Counted from the first letter of the stretch, positions 15,782 to 23,524 are shown. The stretch is DNA of 23,524 bases from Cellvibrionales bacterium UBA4495 (GCA_002388905.1 DGNJ01000024.1:14201-37724); one strand, 5' to 3'. Translations and numbers: made by a program. Notes: generated by a model not told the origin, from the letters alone.

Positions 15782-16375
15782 CTACCGACGCTTGATCTGA
15801 ATACTGTCGATGCCGTTCTGCATGAGGGTGGAGCGGGCCTCGCTGAGATTGCGGGTGGAGGTGAAGGGCCCCACCAGGACCCGATGCCAGGTTTCCCCGG
15901 GGCGCAGGGATACCTTTTGCACGGAGGCATTCATGTTGAGCAACAGGAGCCTGGCCCGGAGGCTGTCGGCATCGCCGGCGTTTTTGAAGGAGCCGGCCTG
16001 GAGAATAAAGACATCGCCGCTGCCGGTTTTGTCGGGACTTGCCGGCGATGGCAGGCCGGGAGTCTCGTCCCCCGGTGCTTTCGCATCGCCTTCCGACTCC
16101 TCCGGAACGATCACCTCGGTTTCCTTGAGCAGGGTATAGAAGTCGAAGCGCGGGCCTTCCTGCGAGGGTGTCGCGTCGCCATCGCCGTTCCCGGCCGTGG
16201 CCTGGTTATCGGCGGGCGCCCCGGTGTCGCTGAGGCGGACCAGGCCGGTGACCAGGACGCCGATCAGGATGCCGGCCAGCAGCCAGAGCCAGCCCGGCGC
16301 GCTGTTGCCGGCGGGTTTGCGGCGGGTATTGCGGGGCTTGCCCCGGCGTTTCGGTTTGGCGTAATCCCTGGTCAT
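15782..16375 (-). CDS. SPOR-domain (FtsN-like) membrane protein
   Basis: A 197-residue bitopic inner-membrane protein: basic cytoplasmic tail (residues 1-27, rich in Lys/Arg), one transmembrane helix about 28-48 (WLWLLAGILIGVLVTGLV), a low-complexity periplasmic linker rich in Gly, Asp, Glu and Pro about 50-120, and a C-terminal SPOR domain about 120-197 (FILQAGSFKN, VLVGPFTS). SPOR domains bind denuded glycan strands at the division septum. FtsN, which triggers septal peptidoglycan synthesis, has this layout, and the gene's place behind priA matches FtsN/SPOR genes of many gammaproteobacteria. The symbol is withheld because SPOR paralogues exist and the FtsN activation peptide is not evident. 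Confidence 0.88.
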   Translation of the reverse strand: MTRDYAKPKRRGKPRNTRRKPAGNSAPGWLWLLAGILIGVLVTGLVRLSDTGAPADNQATAGNGDGDATPSQEGPRFDFYTLLKETEVIVPEESEGDAKAPGDETPGLPSPASPDKTGSGDVFILQAGSFKNAGDADSLRARLLLLNMNASVQKVSLRPGETWHRVLVGPFTSTRNLSEARSTLMQNGIDSIQIKRR

Positions 16376-16458
16376 GTTTCCGGCGTTGTCGTCAATGCAG
16401 GGCGAATTGTAGGGCCTGGATCGGGTTGCCGCTACCGCCGAGGGCGGGATTTGCGGGT

Positions 16459-18675
16459 TTAAAGCGTATCGATGGGGTCCACGTCCACGGACCAGCGAAC
16501 CTGCCGGGCCAGCTTGTCACCTTCGAGAGTCGTGCACAGGTCGCGCAACAGGCGCTGCAGGAGCGGCCGGCTGTCGCAGATGATGCTGAGCTGATACCGG
16601 TAGCGTCCGGCCTTTTTCTCCAGGGGAGAGGGCAGGGGACCCAGGTACTGGATGCCGGTGGAAGGGGGGTGTTGTGCCTCCGCCAGTTCCCGGGCCCGGG
16701 CGAGCAGCCCTTCGGCATCGGCGGCGTTGCCGTGCTCGCCGCGCAGCAGTGCCAGGTTGCGGAATGGCGGCATGCCGTTGAGCGCTCGTTCGGCCAGCAG
16801 TGAACGGGCGAAGCTGTCATAGCCCTCGGCGGTGAGGCGGTCGATAAGCGGGTGGTCGCAATGGTGGCTCTGGAGCAGCACGCGCCCGGCCTTATGGCCC
16901 CGGCCGGCACGCCCGGCCACCTGGATAATGGTCTGCCCCAGTCGCTCGGTGGCGCGGAAATCGGAACTGAACAGTCCGGCGTCGATATCGAGTATCGCCA
17001 CGAGGGTGACGTCGGGAAAGTGGTGGCCCTTGGCGAGTATCTGGGTGCCCACCAGGATACAGGGCTCGCCGGTGCCGACTTCCGCCACCATGTCCGTCAT
17101 GGCGTCCTTGCGTCGCGTTGTGTCCCGGTCGATACGCAGCACGCGGGTGTCGGGAAACAGGGAGCTCAGGAGCGCCTCGCCCCGCTCCGTACCCTGTCCG
17201 AGAAACTGTAGCGAGGGGCTGCGGCACTCGGGACACCTGACGGGAATGGCGGCGGCATACTCACAGTGGTGGCAGCGAAGCCGGTTTTCGGCCCGGTGGC
17301 TGGTCATGCGCCGGTCGCAGCGGGGGCAGAGCGCGGTCCAGCCACAGTCATGGCACATAAGGACCGGTGCGTACCCCCGCCGGTTGAGAAATACCAGCAC
17401 CTGGTTGCCCGCCTTAAGCTCTTCGCCGATCGACTCGATTAATGGTGCCGACAGGCCGGTGGTCATCGGCAGATGACGGATATCCACCAGCTGCCAGCGG
17501 GGCTGCCCGGTGCCGTCGGGCCGTCGATCCAGGCGCAGGTGCCGGTAGCGCCCCCGGTCGGCGTTGTTGAGTGTTTCCAGGGCCGGAGTCGCCGAGCCCA
17601 GTATCACGGGTATCCGCTCCCGGTGGGCGCGCATTACCGCCACGTCCCGGGCCGAATAGCGAAATCCCTCCTGTTGTTTGTAGGAGGCATCGTGCTCCTC
17701 GTCGACGATAATCGCCCCGGGCGCGCTCAGGGGCGTGAATACCGCCGACCGCGTGCCGATGACGATCCCCGCCTTGCCGGTGCGGGCCGCCTGCCAGGCC
17801 TCCAGGCGCTGCCGCTGGCTGAGCCCCGAATGCAGGACCGCGATACGGCACTGGAAGCGGCGCCGGAAACGGCCCAGGGTCTGGGGTGTGAGGCTGATTT
17901 CCGGAATCAGGACCAGGGCCTGGCGGCCATAGCGCAGGATTTTCTCGATGACCTGGAGATAGACCTCCGTCTTGCCGCTGCCGGTTTCCCCCTGCAACAG
18001 GTAGGCGCCGTAGCCGTGCAGTTCGATGGCATCGAGAACGTCCTGTTGCCCCGGGTAAAGGGTCAACGGTGACTCCTTCAACGACCCGGCCGGCGGCTCG
18101 ACGGGTTTGTCGTTACCCTCCTGCGCCTGCGTGCGAGGCTCGATCAGCTTCTTGTCGCGCAAGGCGCGCAGGATGGCCGAATCGATACCGGCCGCCCGAA
18201 TGGCTTCCCGCGCCAGGGGGCCTTGCCGCAACAGCCCGAGCAATTCCTGCTGCCGCGGGGCGCGGGCCAGGGCGTTTTCGGCAAGCCCCCGGCCGTGAAC
18301 GCTGAGCTGCCAGTATTCCGCCGGTGTCGCCGGTGGCTCGCCCTTGCGCAACAGTACCGGCAGGGCCGACATCAACGCCTCCCCCGGGGGGTGCTGGTAG
18401 TAATCGGCAGCCCAAAGGCAAACCTGGAACAGTGCCGCCGGCATCAGGGGCCGGTCATCCAGCACCGCCGCGACGGGGCGCAATCGGGCAACGGCCCTGT
18501 CCTCCACCGGCGCGCTGGCCACCACCAGCCCGACGAGCCGGCGTTGACCGAATGGCACCAGGACCCGGCAGCCCGGTTGCAGAGGTTCCTCTCCCGCGTC
18601 CTCCGGGGGCAGGTAGTCGAACAGGCGCCGCAATGGCGAGGGAACGGCGACCCGGTAGAGGAAGCCGGCTGTCAT
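16459..18675 (-). CDS. priA: Primosomal protein N' (PriA helicase)
   Basis: This 738-residue SF2 DNA helicase restarts stalled replication forks by recognising branched DNA and loading PriB/DnaT/DnaB. The N-terminal 3'-end-binding region is followed by the Walker A loop GETGSGKT with Lys235, the DEEH box at 325-328, and a cluster of paired CxxC motifs (CHDC, CPRC, CHHC, CPEC) for two zinc ions. The C-terminal helicase lobe carries GLGQTIIQVAGRAGR-type motif VI (QVAGRAGRG). Start 18675 was chosen: GGGGAG is seven bases upstream and MTAGFLYRVAVP aligns with the family start, whereas ATG 18729 adds 18 unrelated residues. Divergent from rpmE, as in E. coli and Pseudomonas. Confidence 0.98.
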   Translation of the reverse strand: MTAGFLYRVAVPSPLRRLFDYLPPEDAGEEPLQPGCRVLVPFGQRRLVGLVVASAPVEDRAVARLRPVAAVLDDRPLMPAALFQVCLWAADYYQHPPGEALMSALPVLLRKGEPPATPAEYWQLSVHGRGLAENALARAPRQQELLGLLRQGPLAREAIRAAGIDSAILRALRDKKLIEPRTQAQEGNDKPVEPPAGSLKESPLTLYPGQQDVLDAIELHGYGAYLLQGETGSGKTEVYLQVIEKILRYGRQALVLIPEISLTPQTLGRFRRRFQCRIAVLHSGLSQRQRLEAWQAARTGKAGIVIGTRSAVFTPLSAPGAIIVDEEHDASYKQQEGFRYSARDVAVMRAHRERIPVILGSATPALETLNNADRGRYRHLRLDRRPDGTGQPRWQLVDIRHLPMTTGLSAPLIESIGEELKAGNQVLVFLNRRGYAPVLMCHDCGWTALCPRCDRRMTSHRAENRLRCHHCEYAAAIPVRCPECRSPSLQFLGQGTERGEALLSSLFPDTRVLRIDRDTTRRKDAMTDMVAEVGTGEPCILVGTQILAKGHHFPDVTLVAILDIDAGLFSSDFRATERLGQTIIQVAGRAGRGHKAGRVLLQSHHCDHPLIDRLTAEGYDSFARSLLAERALNGMPPFRNLALLRGEHGNAADAEGLLARARELAEAQHPPSTGIQYLGPLPSPLEKKAGRYRYQLSIICDSRPLLQRLLRDLCTTLEGDKLARQVRWSVDVDPIDTL

Positions 18676-18765
18676 GCCCGCTCCCCGAAGACAGTGGTTA
18701 TGGGTTTCAATGGACTCGACCGATGGCACGGGGTTTTCGTTGATGCCGGGTGCGGGCCAAATGCC

Positions 18766-18793
18766 TTGAAAAGAGGAGGCATTCTGGTAGTAT
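18766..18793 (+). promoter_or_regulatory. Probable sigma-70 promoter of rpmE
   Basis: TTGAAA (18766-18771) and TAGTAT (18788-18793) are separated by 16 bases, a strong match to the -35/-10 consensus. Transcription would start near 18800, leaving a leader of about 83 bases before rpmE, long enough for regulation. The site lies 90 bases upstream of the priA start on the other strand. Confidence 0.7.
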
Positions 18794-18857
18794 TCGCGAT
18801 CCGTTGACCATAGCGTACGGTGCCCGGCAAAGCAGGCAAGTTAAAGGACCGGGTGGC

Positions 18858-18881
18858 GGTATGCAAGTATTGAGGAATACC
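18858..18881 (+). promoter_or_regulatory. rpmE leader hairpin presenting the ribosome-binding site
   Basis: The Shine-Dalgarno GAGG (18872-18875) lies exactly in the tetraloop of a five-pair stem GTATT/AATAC (18867-18880), just before the rpmE ATG. GGTAT (18858-18862) can pair instead with ATACC (18877-18881), giving an alternative fold with the same site in its loop. Two mutually exclusive stems around a ribosome site suit translational control. Autogenous repression of rpmE by bL31 has been reported in E. coli, as I recall. Pairing is seen; regulation is inference. Confidence 0.45.
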
Positions 18882-18882
18882 C

Positions 18883-19098
18883 ATGAAGGCTGATACGCAT
18901 CCCAATTACGGCACGCTGTCCGCGACCTGCAGTTGCGGCAATGTGATCGAAGTCGGCTCCACCCTGAGCGACAGTATCCATATCGACGTTTGCTCCCAGT
19001 GCCACCCCTTCTATACCGGCAAGCAGAAGATCGTCGACTCCGGCGGTCGTATCGATCGCTTCAAGCGCCGGTTTGGTACGCGCACCAGCAAGAAGTAA
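18883..19098 (+). CDS. rpmE: 50S ribosomal protein L31 (zinc-binding form)
   Basis: This 71-residue protein (E. coli RpmE has 70) sits at the large-subunit central protuberance and forms an intersubunit bridge. Cys16, Cys18, Cys37 and Cys40 make the zinc ribbon, so this is the C+ form expressed under zinc sufficiency. HPNYG near the start and [20 protein letters not shown] are diagnostic. GAGG is seven bases before ATG. It is divergent from priA, a conserved arrangement. A strong terminator follows 24 bases after the stop. Confidence 0.98.
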   Translation: MKADTHPNYGTLSATCSCGNVIEVGSTLSDSIHIDVCSQCHPFYTGKQKIVDSGGRIDRFKRRFGTRTSKK

Positions 19099-19122
19099 TT
19101 CCCAAACGCGCTTTACCGCCAT

Positions 19123-19180
19123 AAAAATGCGCGCCGAAGCAGCTCTTTCCGTGAGGGCTTTATTCGGCGCGCATTTTTTT
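19123..19180 (+). terminator. Rho-independent terminator after rpmE, overlapping the nuclease start
   Basis: A perfect 16-pair stem (arms 19123-19138 and 19163-19178) closes a 24-base loop that itself can form a six-pair AGCTCT/AGGGCT stem (one G-U). A T tract (19174-19180) follows. It is placed just after rpmE and is strong enough to end that transcript. The structure covers the only plausible start codons of the next gene (ATG 19127, GTG 19151), and its T tract encodes part of that gene's signal peptide. Confidence 0.88.
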
Positions 19181-19942
19181 ATACTCCTGTGGCTCTGTAC
19201 CGGGGGCGCCCATGTCCGGGCCCAGGCCGGTGCCGACTGTCGGGCACCGGGATCGGGGCAGTGGGCCATTGTCCGTTCCGTCCACGATGGTGATACCCTG
19301 ACGCTGGCCGATGATCGACGGGTTCGCCTGATCGGCATCAACGCTCCGGAACTGGGCCGCGATGGCAGTCCTGCCCAGCCTTTTGCCCGTGCCGCGCGGG
19401 ACCGATTGCGGGAATTGCTCCCGGACAGGACACCCGTGCGTCTGGTGTTGGGCGCCGAGCGCAGGGACGACTACGGCCGCTGGCTGGCCCACGTCTACCA
19501 GGCCGACGGGTCCAGCGTCGAGGCCGCCCTTCTGCGCCAGGGACTTGCCTGGCATATTGCGGTGCCGCCCAATCTGTCTCAGGCCGAATGCCTGGCGGCT
19601 GCCGAAGCGCAGGCACGGCGGCGCGAACTGGGACTCTGGGGCCCGAACGGCATTGCCCCGGTGCCCGCGCAAAGGGTGCGCCGCGGCGGCTACCAGCGGG
19701 TCCGGGGCATCGTGGAACGGGTCGACTTCCGTCGCTCCTGGTGGCTGGACCTGAAAGGCAATGTCGCCGGCGTGATCCGGCCCCGTCACCAGCACCGTTT
19801 TACCCGCGCAGCGCTTGATGCCCTGGCCGGCAAGGAAATCGAGTTGCAGGGTTGGGTCTACGAAAATCGGGGTGACGCCGGCAAGCCCTGGCGGGTCAAT
19901 ATCGAAACGCCGTACGCCCTGATGGAACCCGGCGGCCGCTGA
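19127..19942 (+). CDS. Secreted SNase-type (thermonuclease) nuclease
   Basis: A 271-residue protein with an N-terminal signal peptide (hydrophobic core FFILLWLCTGG, residues 17-27), then a staphylococcal-nuclease OB fold about 45-165 and a C-terminal extension about 180-265 that looks like a second small beta domain. Catalytic residues are visible by comparison with SNase: DGDT (54-57, Asp56 for Asp21), Arg67 for Arg35, Glu75 for Glu43 and Arg118 for Arg87 (DDYGRWLAHVY). The metal ligand Asp40 is Asn72 here, a variant I believe is common in proteobacterial homologues. It should hydrolyse DNA or RNA in the periplasm or outside. ATG 19127 lies inside the rpmE terminator stem and has no ribosome site; GTG 19151 is the alternative start. 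Confidence 0.88.
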   Translation: MRAEAALSVRALFGAHFFILLWLCTGGAHVRAQAGADCRAPGSGQWAIVRSVHDGDTLTLADDRRVRLIGINAPELGRDGSPAQPFARAARDRLRELLPDRTPVRLVLGAERRDDYGRWLAHVYQADGSSVEAALLRQGLAWHIAVPPNLSQAECLAAAEAQARRRELGLWGPNGIAPVPAQRVRRGGYQRVRGIVERVDFRRSWWLDLKGNVAGVIRPRHQHRFTRAALDALAGKEIELQGWVYENRGDAGKPWRVNIETPYALMEPGGR

Positions 19943-20017
19943 ATAAAGCCGGATCCCCTTCGAACAGCCGGTTCTGCTAACCTGTTGTCGAGTTTGACGG
20001 GAACAGACGGTGCGGCC

Positions 20018-20452
20018 ATGAGCGACGATATCCAATACCCCCTGCACGGCTCCTGCAACTGCGGCCGGGTGACCTACCAGGTTTCCGAGCCCTTCATCAG
20101 GCAGGTGGCCTGTCACTGCACGGACTGCCAGAAACATACCCAAAGCGCTTTTTCCCTGGTGGGCATCCTGCCCCGGTCGGGATTCCGGCTGCTTTCGGGC
20201 GATCTCGCCAGCTGGCGCAAGACCGGCGATTCCGGCAATCCGGTGGATTGCTATTTTTGTCCCGTCTGCGGCAATCGCATCTATCACGACAGCCCCGAAG
20301 GGGCTGATTCGGTTCGCCTGAAGCTTGGTACCCTGGACGATACCCGGGTGATCAACCCGCAAGTCCATATCTGGACCCGCAGCAAGCAGGCCTGGTATCA
20401 GATCCCCGCCGGTGTGAAAACCTACGAGACCCAGCCGCCGGCAAAATCCTGA
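20018..20452 (+). CDS. GFA (CENP-V/glutathione-dependent formaldehyde-activating) family protein
   Basis: This 144-residue protein has the zinc-cysteine pattern of the GFA family: GSCNCG (Cys13, Cys15), CHCTDC (Cys32, Cys34, Cys37) and CPVCG (Cys81, Cys84). The founding member was described as joining glutathione and formaldehyde, but most homologues have no proven reaction, so the name implies fold rather than activity. ATG 20018 (MSDDIQYPLHGSCNCG) was chosen over TTG 19985, which adds eleven residues outside the family pattern. No strong ribosome site is visible. It stands 75 bases after the nuclease gene and 144 bases before the DUF3775 gene. Confidence 0.9.
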   Translation: MSDDIQYPLHGSCNCGRVTYQVSEPFIRQVACHCTDCQKHTQSAFSLVGILPRSGFRLLSGDLASWRKTGDSGNPVDCYFCPVCGNRIYHDSPEGADSVRLKLGTLDDTRVINPQVHIWTRSKQAWYQIPAGVKTYETQPPAKS

Positions 20453-20596
20453 CACCGGGATCGGGTGTTGCCGGCCCGCTCCCCGACCGACCGGTCCGGT
20501 TGCGGCAAACCCTGGGATGGCGATTATTGTGCGAGATTGAGCGTCTTGCGGATTTGCCGGCTACACTTTTCGGTAAAGTGACAACAGGGAGGCAGC

Positions 20597-20980
20597 ATGC
20601 TCAGTATCAATGCCGATATCGTCTGCGAACTGATCGATCTGGCCCGCGAATTCCACGCCCAGGAGCAGGTGGTTATCCCGGAGACCCCCGGCAACCCCAG
20701 CGAGGACTGGGCCGCGCAACTGCTCGCCCATCACATCGACGACACCACCCTGCAGCAATTCCGGACCAAGGTCGCCGATCTGGAGCCGGACCAGCAGTGG
20801 GAACTGGTGGCGCTGCTCTGGCTCGGCCGTGAAGACTATACCCTGGAGGAGTGGGACGAAGCCGTGGCCCTGGCCCGGGACGAGTGGACCCCGGAAACCG
20901 GTGACTACCTGATCGCCCATCCCCTGCTGGCGGATTTCTGGCGCGAGGGGCTTGAACTGCACGGTCACAGTTGCGAGTAG
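20597..20980 (+). CDS. DUF3775 domain protein
   Basis: This 127-residue acidic, soluble protein has no signal peptide or membrane helix. The order SINADIVCELIDLAREFHAQ, then WELVALLWLGR, EWDEAVALARDEW and YLIAHPLLADFWREGLE matches DUF3775, a proteobacterial family of unknown function. A strong ribosome site (CAGGAGGCAGC) precedes ATG. A short CACTTT/AAAGTG stem lies just upstream (about 20569-20586). It converges on the permease gene with 13 bases between stops. No role can be inferred from its neighbours. Confidence 0.88.
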   Translation: MLSINADIVCELIDLAREFHAQEQVVIPETPGNPSEDWAAQLLAHHIDDTTLQQFRTKVADLEPDQQWELVALLWLGREDYTLEEWDEAVALARDEWTPETGDYLIAHPLLADFWREGLELHGHSCE

Positions 20981-20993
20981 GGCCCGTCGCGTT

Positions 20994-23435
20994 TTACTCC
21001 AGTAGCGTCGTGGGCGAAACCCGGACCACCCGGCGGGTCCCGGCATAACCGGCCAGGCCGATGGCTAGGGCCGCCACCGGCACAGTCAGCCAGGGCAGCA
21101 GCCCGAAGGGGTAAGCCATGGAGAAAACCTGGCGGTACAGGATGTAGCCGGCCAGTTCCGCGCCGACTACCGCCAGCAGCCCGGCCAGGGCGCCAATCAG
21201 GCCGAACTCCGCGACAAAGGCCCGGCGCAGGTAGCGTCGGCTGGCCCCCACCGCGCGCATCAGGGCGCCCTCCCGGAGCCGCTCGTCCGCGGTGGTGAGT
21301 ATGGCCGCGAACAGCACCGCCAGGCCGCCCAGCAGGACGAACCCCATCATCATTTCCACCGCCAGGGTTACCTGAGCCAGGATCTCCTGGAGACGACCGA
21401 TCAGCGCGTCCACCTCGATCAGGGTCACCGAGGGAAACGTCGACAGCAGGCGCCGCACCAGTTCCCGCTGGTCGTCCTCCAGGCGGAAGCTGGTCAGGTA
21501 GGTGGCGGGCAGGTCCTTAAGTTTCTCTTCGGAGAATATCAGGAAGAAGTTGGGGGAAAAGGATTCCCAGACCACGGTACGCAGGCTGGACACTTCGGCC
21601 TCGAAAACCCGGCCGCCGCTGTTGAAGGTGAGTGTGTCCCCCAGCGTTACACCCAGGCGCTCGGCATAATCCGCTTCGATGGAGACGCCGTCGCCGGTGG
21701 GTGGCCAGGCTCCGGCGATGATTTCGTTGTCGGCGGGCAGGCTGGCGGCCCAGGTCAGGTTGAGTTCACGGTTGCTGTCGGTTCGTTCGCCGGGTCTGAC
21801 CGGTTGCCCCTTGATGGCGGTGAGCCGGCCCCTGACGATGGGGTAGAAGGGCTTGCGCAGGCTGGCCTCGTCGAGCACCTCCCGGAATGCCGGCAGATCC
21901 CCGGGCAGGATATTGAAGGCAAAATAGTTGGGCACCTTTTCCGGCAATTGCAGTCGCCAGTCCCGCAGCAGGTCAGTGCGCAACTGGCCCACCAGGAGAA
22001 TGACCATCAGGGCCAGGCCAAAGGCGAGGATCTGGCTGGTACTGGTACCGGCGTGACTGGCCAGGTTGCGCAGGCTGCGCCCCGCCAGTCGGTGCCTGGC
22101 CAGGGGGCTGCGACGCAGGCGCTGGAGGAGTCCGAAGATAAGCCAGCCGGCAGCCATCAGGGCCAGGACGGCCATGGCCAGAATCAGCAGGATATCCTGA
22201 ACATCGTCGAACAGCAGCCAGACAACCGCCATCACCGCCAGGCCGGCGGTGCCGTAGACCAGTCGCCCCGTCAGGGGCATGGGCTCCAGGTCCCGGCGAA
22301 AGACCCGCAGGGGGGGCACCTTCGCCAGGCGCAGTACCGGCGGCAGGGCGAAGCCGGCGGTAAGCAGCAGGGCCGTGCCGCCGGCCGCCACCAGGGGAAG
22401 GAGTCCCGGCGCCGGCAGGGGTGTCGCCAGCAGGGGTTCCAGGCCCTTGGCCAGCAGCCAGTGCAAAGCCCAGCCGGCCAGGCAGCCCGCGACCACGGCG
22501 CTGGCGGTGAACAGGGCCAGCTGGTAAAGGTAGAGGCGGGTGACCTCTCCCTGGCGGGCGCCCAGGCAGCGGAGCATGGCGCTCAAATCGTAGTGGCGCT
22601 CGCTGTAGCGCCGGGCGGCCAGGGCGATGGCAATGGCGGCCAGGACAATGGCCAGCAGGGCGGCGAGCTTGACGAACTGGAGCGCGTCCACCAGGGCCTC
22701 GGTGGCACCCCCCTCCCCGGCGAGGGGAGCCATGATCCGGTGGCCGGTGGTCATCAGGGGTTCCAGTTGCGCCCTGAGGGCCGGCGCATTGTCCCCGGCA
22801 AACAGCGTCCGATAGCGCACCCGGCTGCCCGGCCCCAGTACCTGGGCACGGTCCAGGTCGGCGGCGTTGATCAATACCCGCGGTGCCAGCTGGAAAAGAT
22901 TGTTGCCCTGGTCGGGCTCGTAGGTAAGCAGCTTTTCGAGACGCAGGGTCATGGCGCCGAACTGAACCTCGTCGCCCAGCTCGGCGTTGAGCCGGTCCAG
23001 AACCCGGGGATCCACCCAGGCGCTGCCGGCGGGCGGAATACCGGCGGCCGGGCGCGACGGGCCGCCCCGGCTTTCGGCCACCCGCAAGCGGCCGCGCAGG
23101 GGGTAGTTGTCGGTGACTGCCTTGATACCCGCCAGCAGCATGTCGTCGCCGTGGAAAAGGACCGAATCCAGGGTATAGATCCGGGCCGTGGCCATACCCA
23201 GTGCCCGGCCCATTGCCAGCCAGCTGGGGTCCGGTTCCCGGGTGCTGCGGATCACCAGGTCGCCGCCGATCAACTCGGCCGATTCCCGGGCCATGGCCTT
23301 GGTGAGGCGGTCGGTAACCAGGCCGATACAGGCCACCGCGGCCACCGCCACAACCAGCGCGAAGATCAGGGTGCGCAGCTCACCGGCCCGCCAGTCCCGG
23401 CGCAGCAGCCGTTGGGATAGACGGAAAAGGCGCAT
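20994..23435 (-). CDS. FtsX-family ABC permease, YbbP-like
   Basis: This 813-residue permease has ten predicted membrane helices in the duplicated FtsX arrangement: one near 23-45, a large periplasmic loop about 46-255, three about 256-375, a linker with further helices about 395-490, a second periplasmic loop about 500-690 and three more about 700-805. FALVVAVAAVACIGLVTDRL, MLRCLGARQGEV and LMRAVGASRRYLRRAF are the family's coupling-helix regions. Such type VII transporters (MacB/LolCDE superfamily) transmit force rather than move solutes through the membrane. E. coli YbbP acts with YbbA. Its ATG shares one base with the ATPase stop (TGATG), so they are translationally coupled. Confidence 0.92.
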   Translation of the reverse strand: MRLFRLSQRLLRRDWRAGELRTLIFALVVAVAAVACIGLVTDRLTKAMARESAELIGGDLVIRSTREPDPSWLAMGRALGMATARIYTLDSVLFHGDDMLLAGIKAVTDNYPLRGRLRVAESRGGPSRPAAGIPPAGSAWVDPRVLDRLNAELGDEVQFGAMTLRLEKLLTYEPDQGNNLFQLAPRVLINAADLDRAQVLGPGSRVRYRTLFAGDNAPALRAQLEPLMTTGHRIMAPLAGEGGATEALVDALQFVKLAALLAIVLAAIAIALAARRYSERHYDLSAMLRCLGARQGEVTRLYLYQLALFTASAVVAGCLAGWALHWLLAKGLEPLLATPLPAPGLLPLVAAGGTALLLTAGFALPPVLRLAKVPPLRVFRRDLEPMPLTGRLVYGTAGLAVMAVVWLLFDDVQDILLILAMAVLALMAAGWLIFGLLQRLRRSPLARHRLAGRSLRNLASHAGTSTSQILAFGLALMVILLVGQLRTDLLRDWRLQLPEKVPNYFAFNILPGDLPAFREVLDEASLRKPFYPIVRGRLTAIKGQPVRPGERTDSNRELNLTWAASLPADNEIIAGAWPPTGDGVSIEADYAERLGVTLGDTLTFNSGGRVFEAEVSSLRTVVWESFSPNFFLIFSEEKLKDLPATYLTSFRLEDDQRELVRRLLSTFPSVTLIEVDALIGRLQEILAQVTLAVEMMMGFVLLGGLAVLFAAILTTADERLREGALMRAVGASRRYLRRAFVAEFGLIGALAGLLAVVGAELAGYILYRQVFSMAYPFGLLPWLTVPVAALAIGLAGYAGTRRVVRVSPTTLLE

Positions 23436-23524
23436 CAGGCTGCTTCCGTCAGTCGGCCGCCGTGCAGGCGCAGGTGCCGCACGCAGCGGGAGGCCAGGTT
23501 TTCGTCGTGGGTCACCAGCACCAG
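23435..23524 (-). CDS. ABC transporter ATPase, YbbA-like, C-terminal end only
   Basis: Only 29 codons and the stop are in the window. The peptide starts LVLVTHDENLASRC, which is the H-loop (switch His in THD) of an ABC ATPase, and ends in HGGRLTEAA. It precedes and overlaps the FtsX-type permease by one base, which fits the YbbA ATPase that energises YbbP. The rest of the gene lies beyond the right edge. Confidence 0.85.
   Translation of the reverse strand: MVLVTHDENLASRCVRHLRLHGGRLTEAA

Noticed and set aside
18676..18729. Upstream ATG at 18729 for priA
   Set aside because: It adds 18 residues unlike PriA, while ATG 18675 has GGGGAG at good spacing and aligns with the family.
21804..23420. 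Long open frame on the plus strand opposite the YbbP-like permease
   Set aside because: It is a shadow of the permease: Gly/Gln/Arg-rich, no domain pattern, no start signal.

Overview
The window looks like chromosome from a high-GC, Gram-negative gammaproteobacterium, probably a marine type related to Halieaceae, Spongiibacteraceae or Marinobacter. Three things point there. Two proteins read as outer-membrane beta-barrels ending in Phe (a DcaP-like porin and a FadL). rpmE and priA are divergent, with a SPOR-domain cell-division protein behind priA, which is a gammaproteobacterial arrangement. The fatty-acid genes (acyl-CoA dehydrogenase, quinone-oxidoreductase-like MDR, two SDRs, FadL) suit a lipid- or hydrocarbon-using heterotroph. 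The genus cannot be fixed from the sequence alone. I saw no rRNA, tRNA, CRISPR array or intact mobile element.

Layout. (1) 1-896: 3' part of an MFS transporter. (2) 906-4182, minus strand: a tight three-gene operon of outer-membrane porin, small periplasmic PstS-like binding protein, and membrane diguanylate cyclase (HAMP-PAS-GGDEF). It reads as a sensory module linking an outer-membrane channel and a periplasmic ligand-binding protein to c-di-GMP. (3) 4507-8551, plus strand: acyl-CoA dehydrogenase closed by a strong terminator, then an MDR oxidoreductase and two SDRs, probably one lipid/ketone redox unit. (4) 8552-10912: an accessory patch with lower GC in places. It holds a DUF6512-like membrane protein with a likely C-terminal frameshift, a YqhA/UPF0114 membrane protein, a decayed IS3-type transposase end, a DUF1622 membrane protein and unassigned DNA. 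(5) 10913-12238, minus strand: FadL-type fatty-acid porin. (6) 12645-14838, plus strand: prfC (RF3) and a PlsC-like acyltransferase. (7) 14835-18675, minus strand: alpha/beta hydrolase, SPOR protein and priA. (8) 18883-20980, plus strand: rpmE, a secreted SNase-type nuclease whose 5' end lies inside the rpmE terminator, a GFA-family protein and a DUF3775 protein. (9) 20994-23524, minus strand: YbbP-like FtsX-family permease and the end of its YbbA-like ATPase.

How the genes relate. FadL imports long-chain fatty acids, and the 4.5-8.5 kb cluster could oxidise or reduce acyl or ketone intermediates. The acyltransferase next to prfC would feed phospholipid synthesis. prfC, rpmE and priA are housekeeping genes of translation and replication restart. 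No clearly unknown multi-gene system is visible. The best leads are the porin/PstS-like/diguanylate cyclase operon, the mosaic patch at 8.55-10.9 kb, and the overlap of the rpmE terminator with the nuclease signal-peptide coding region.
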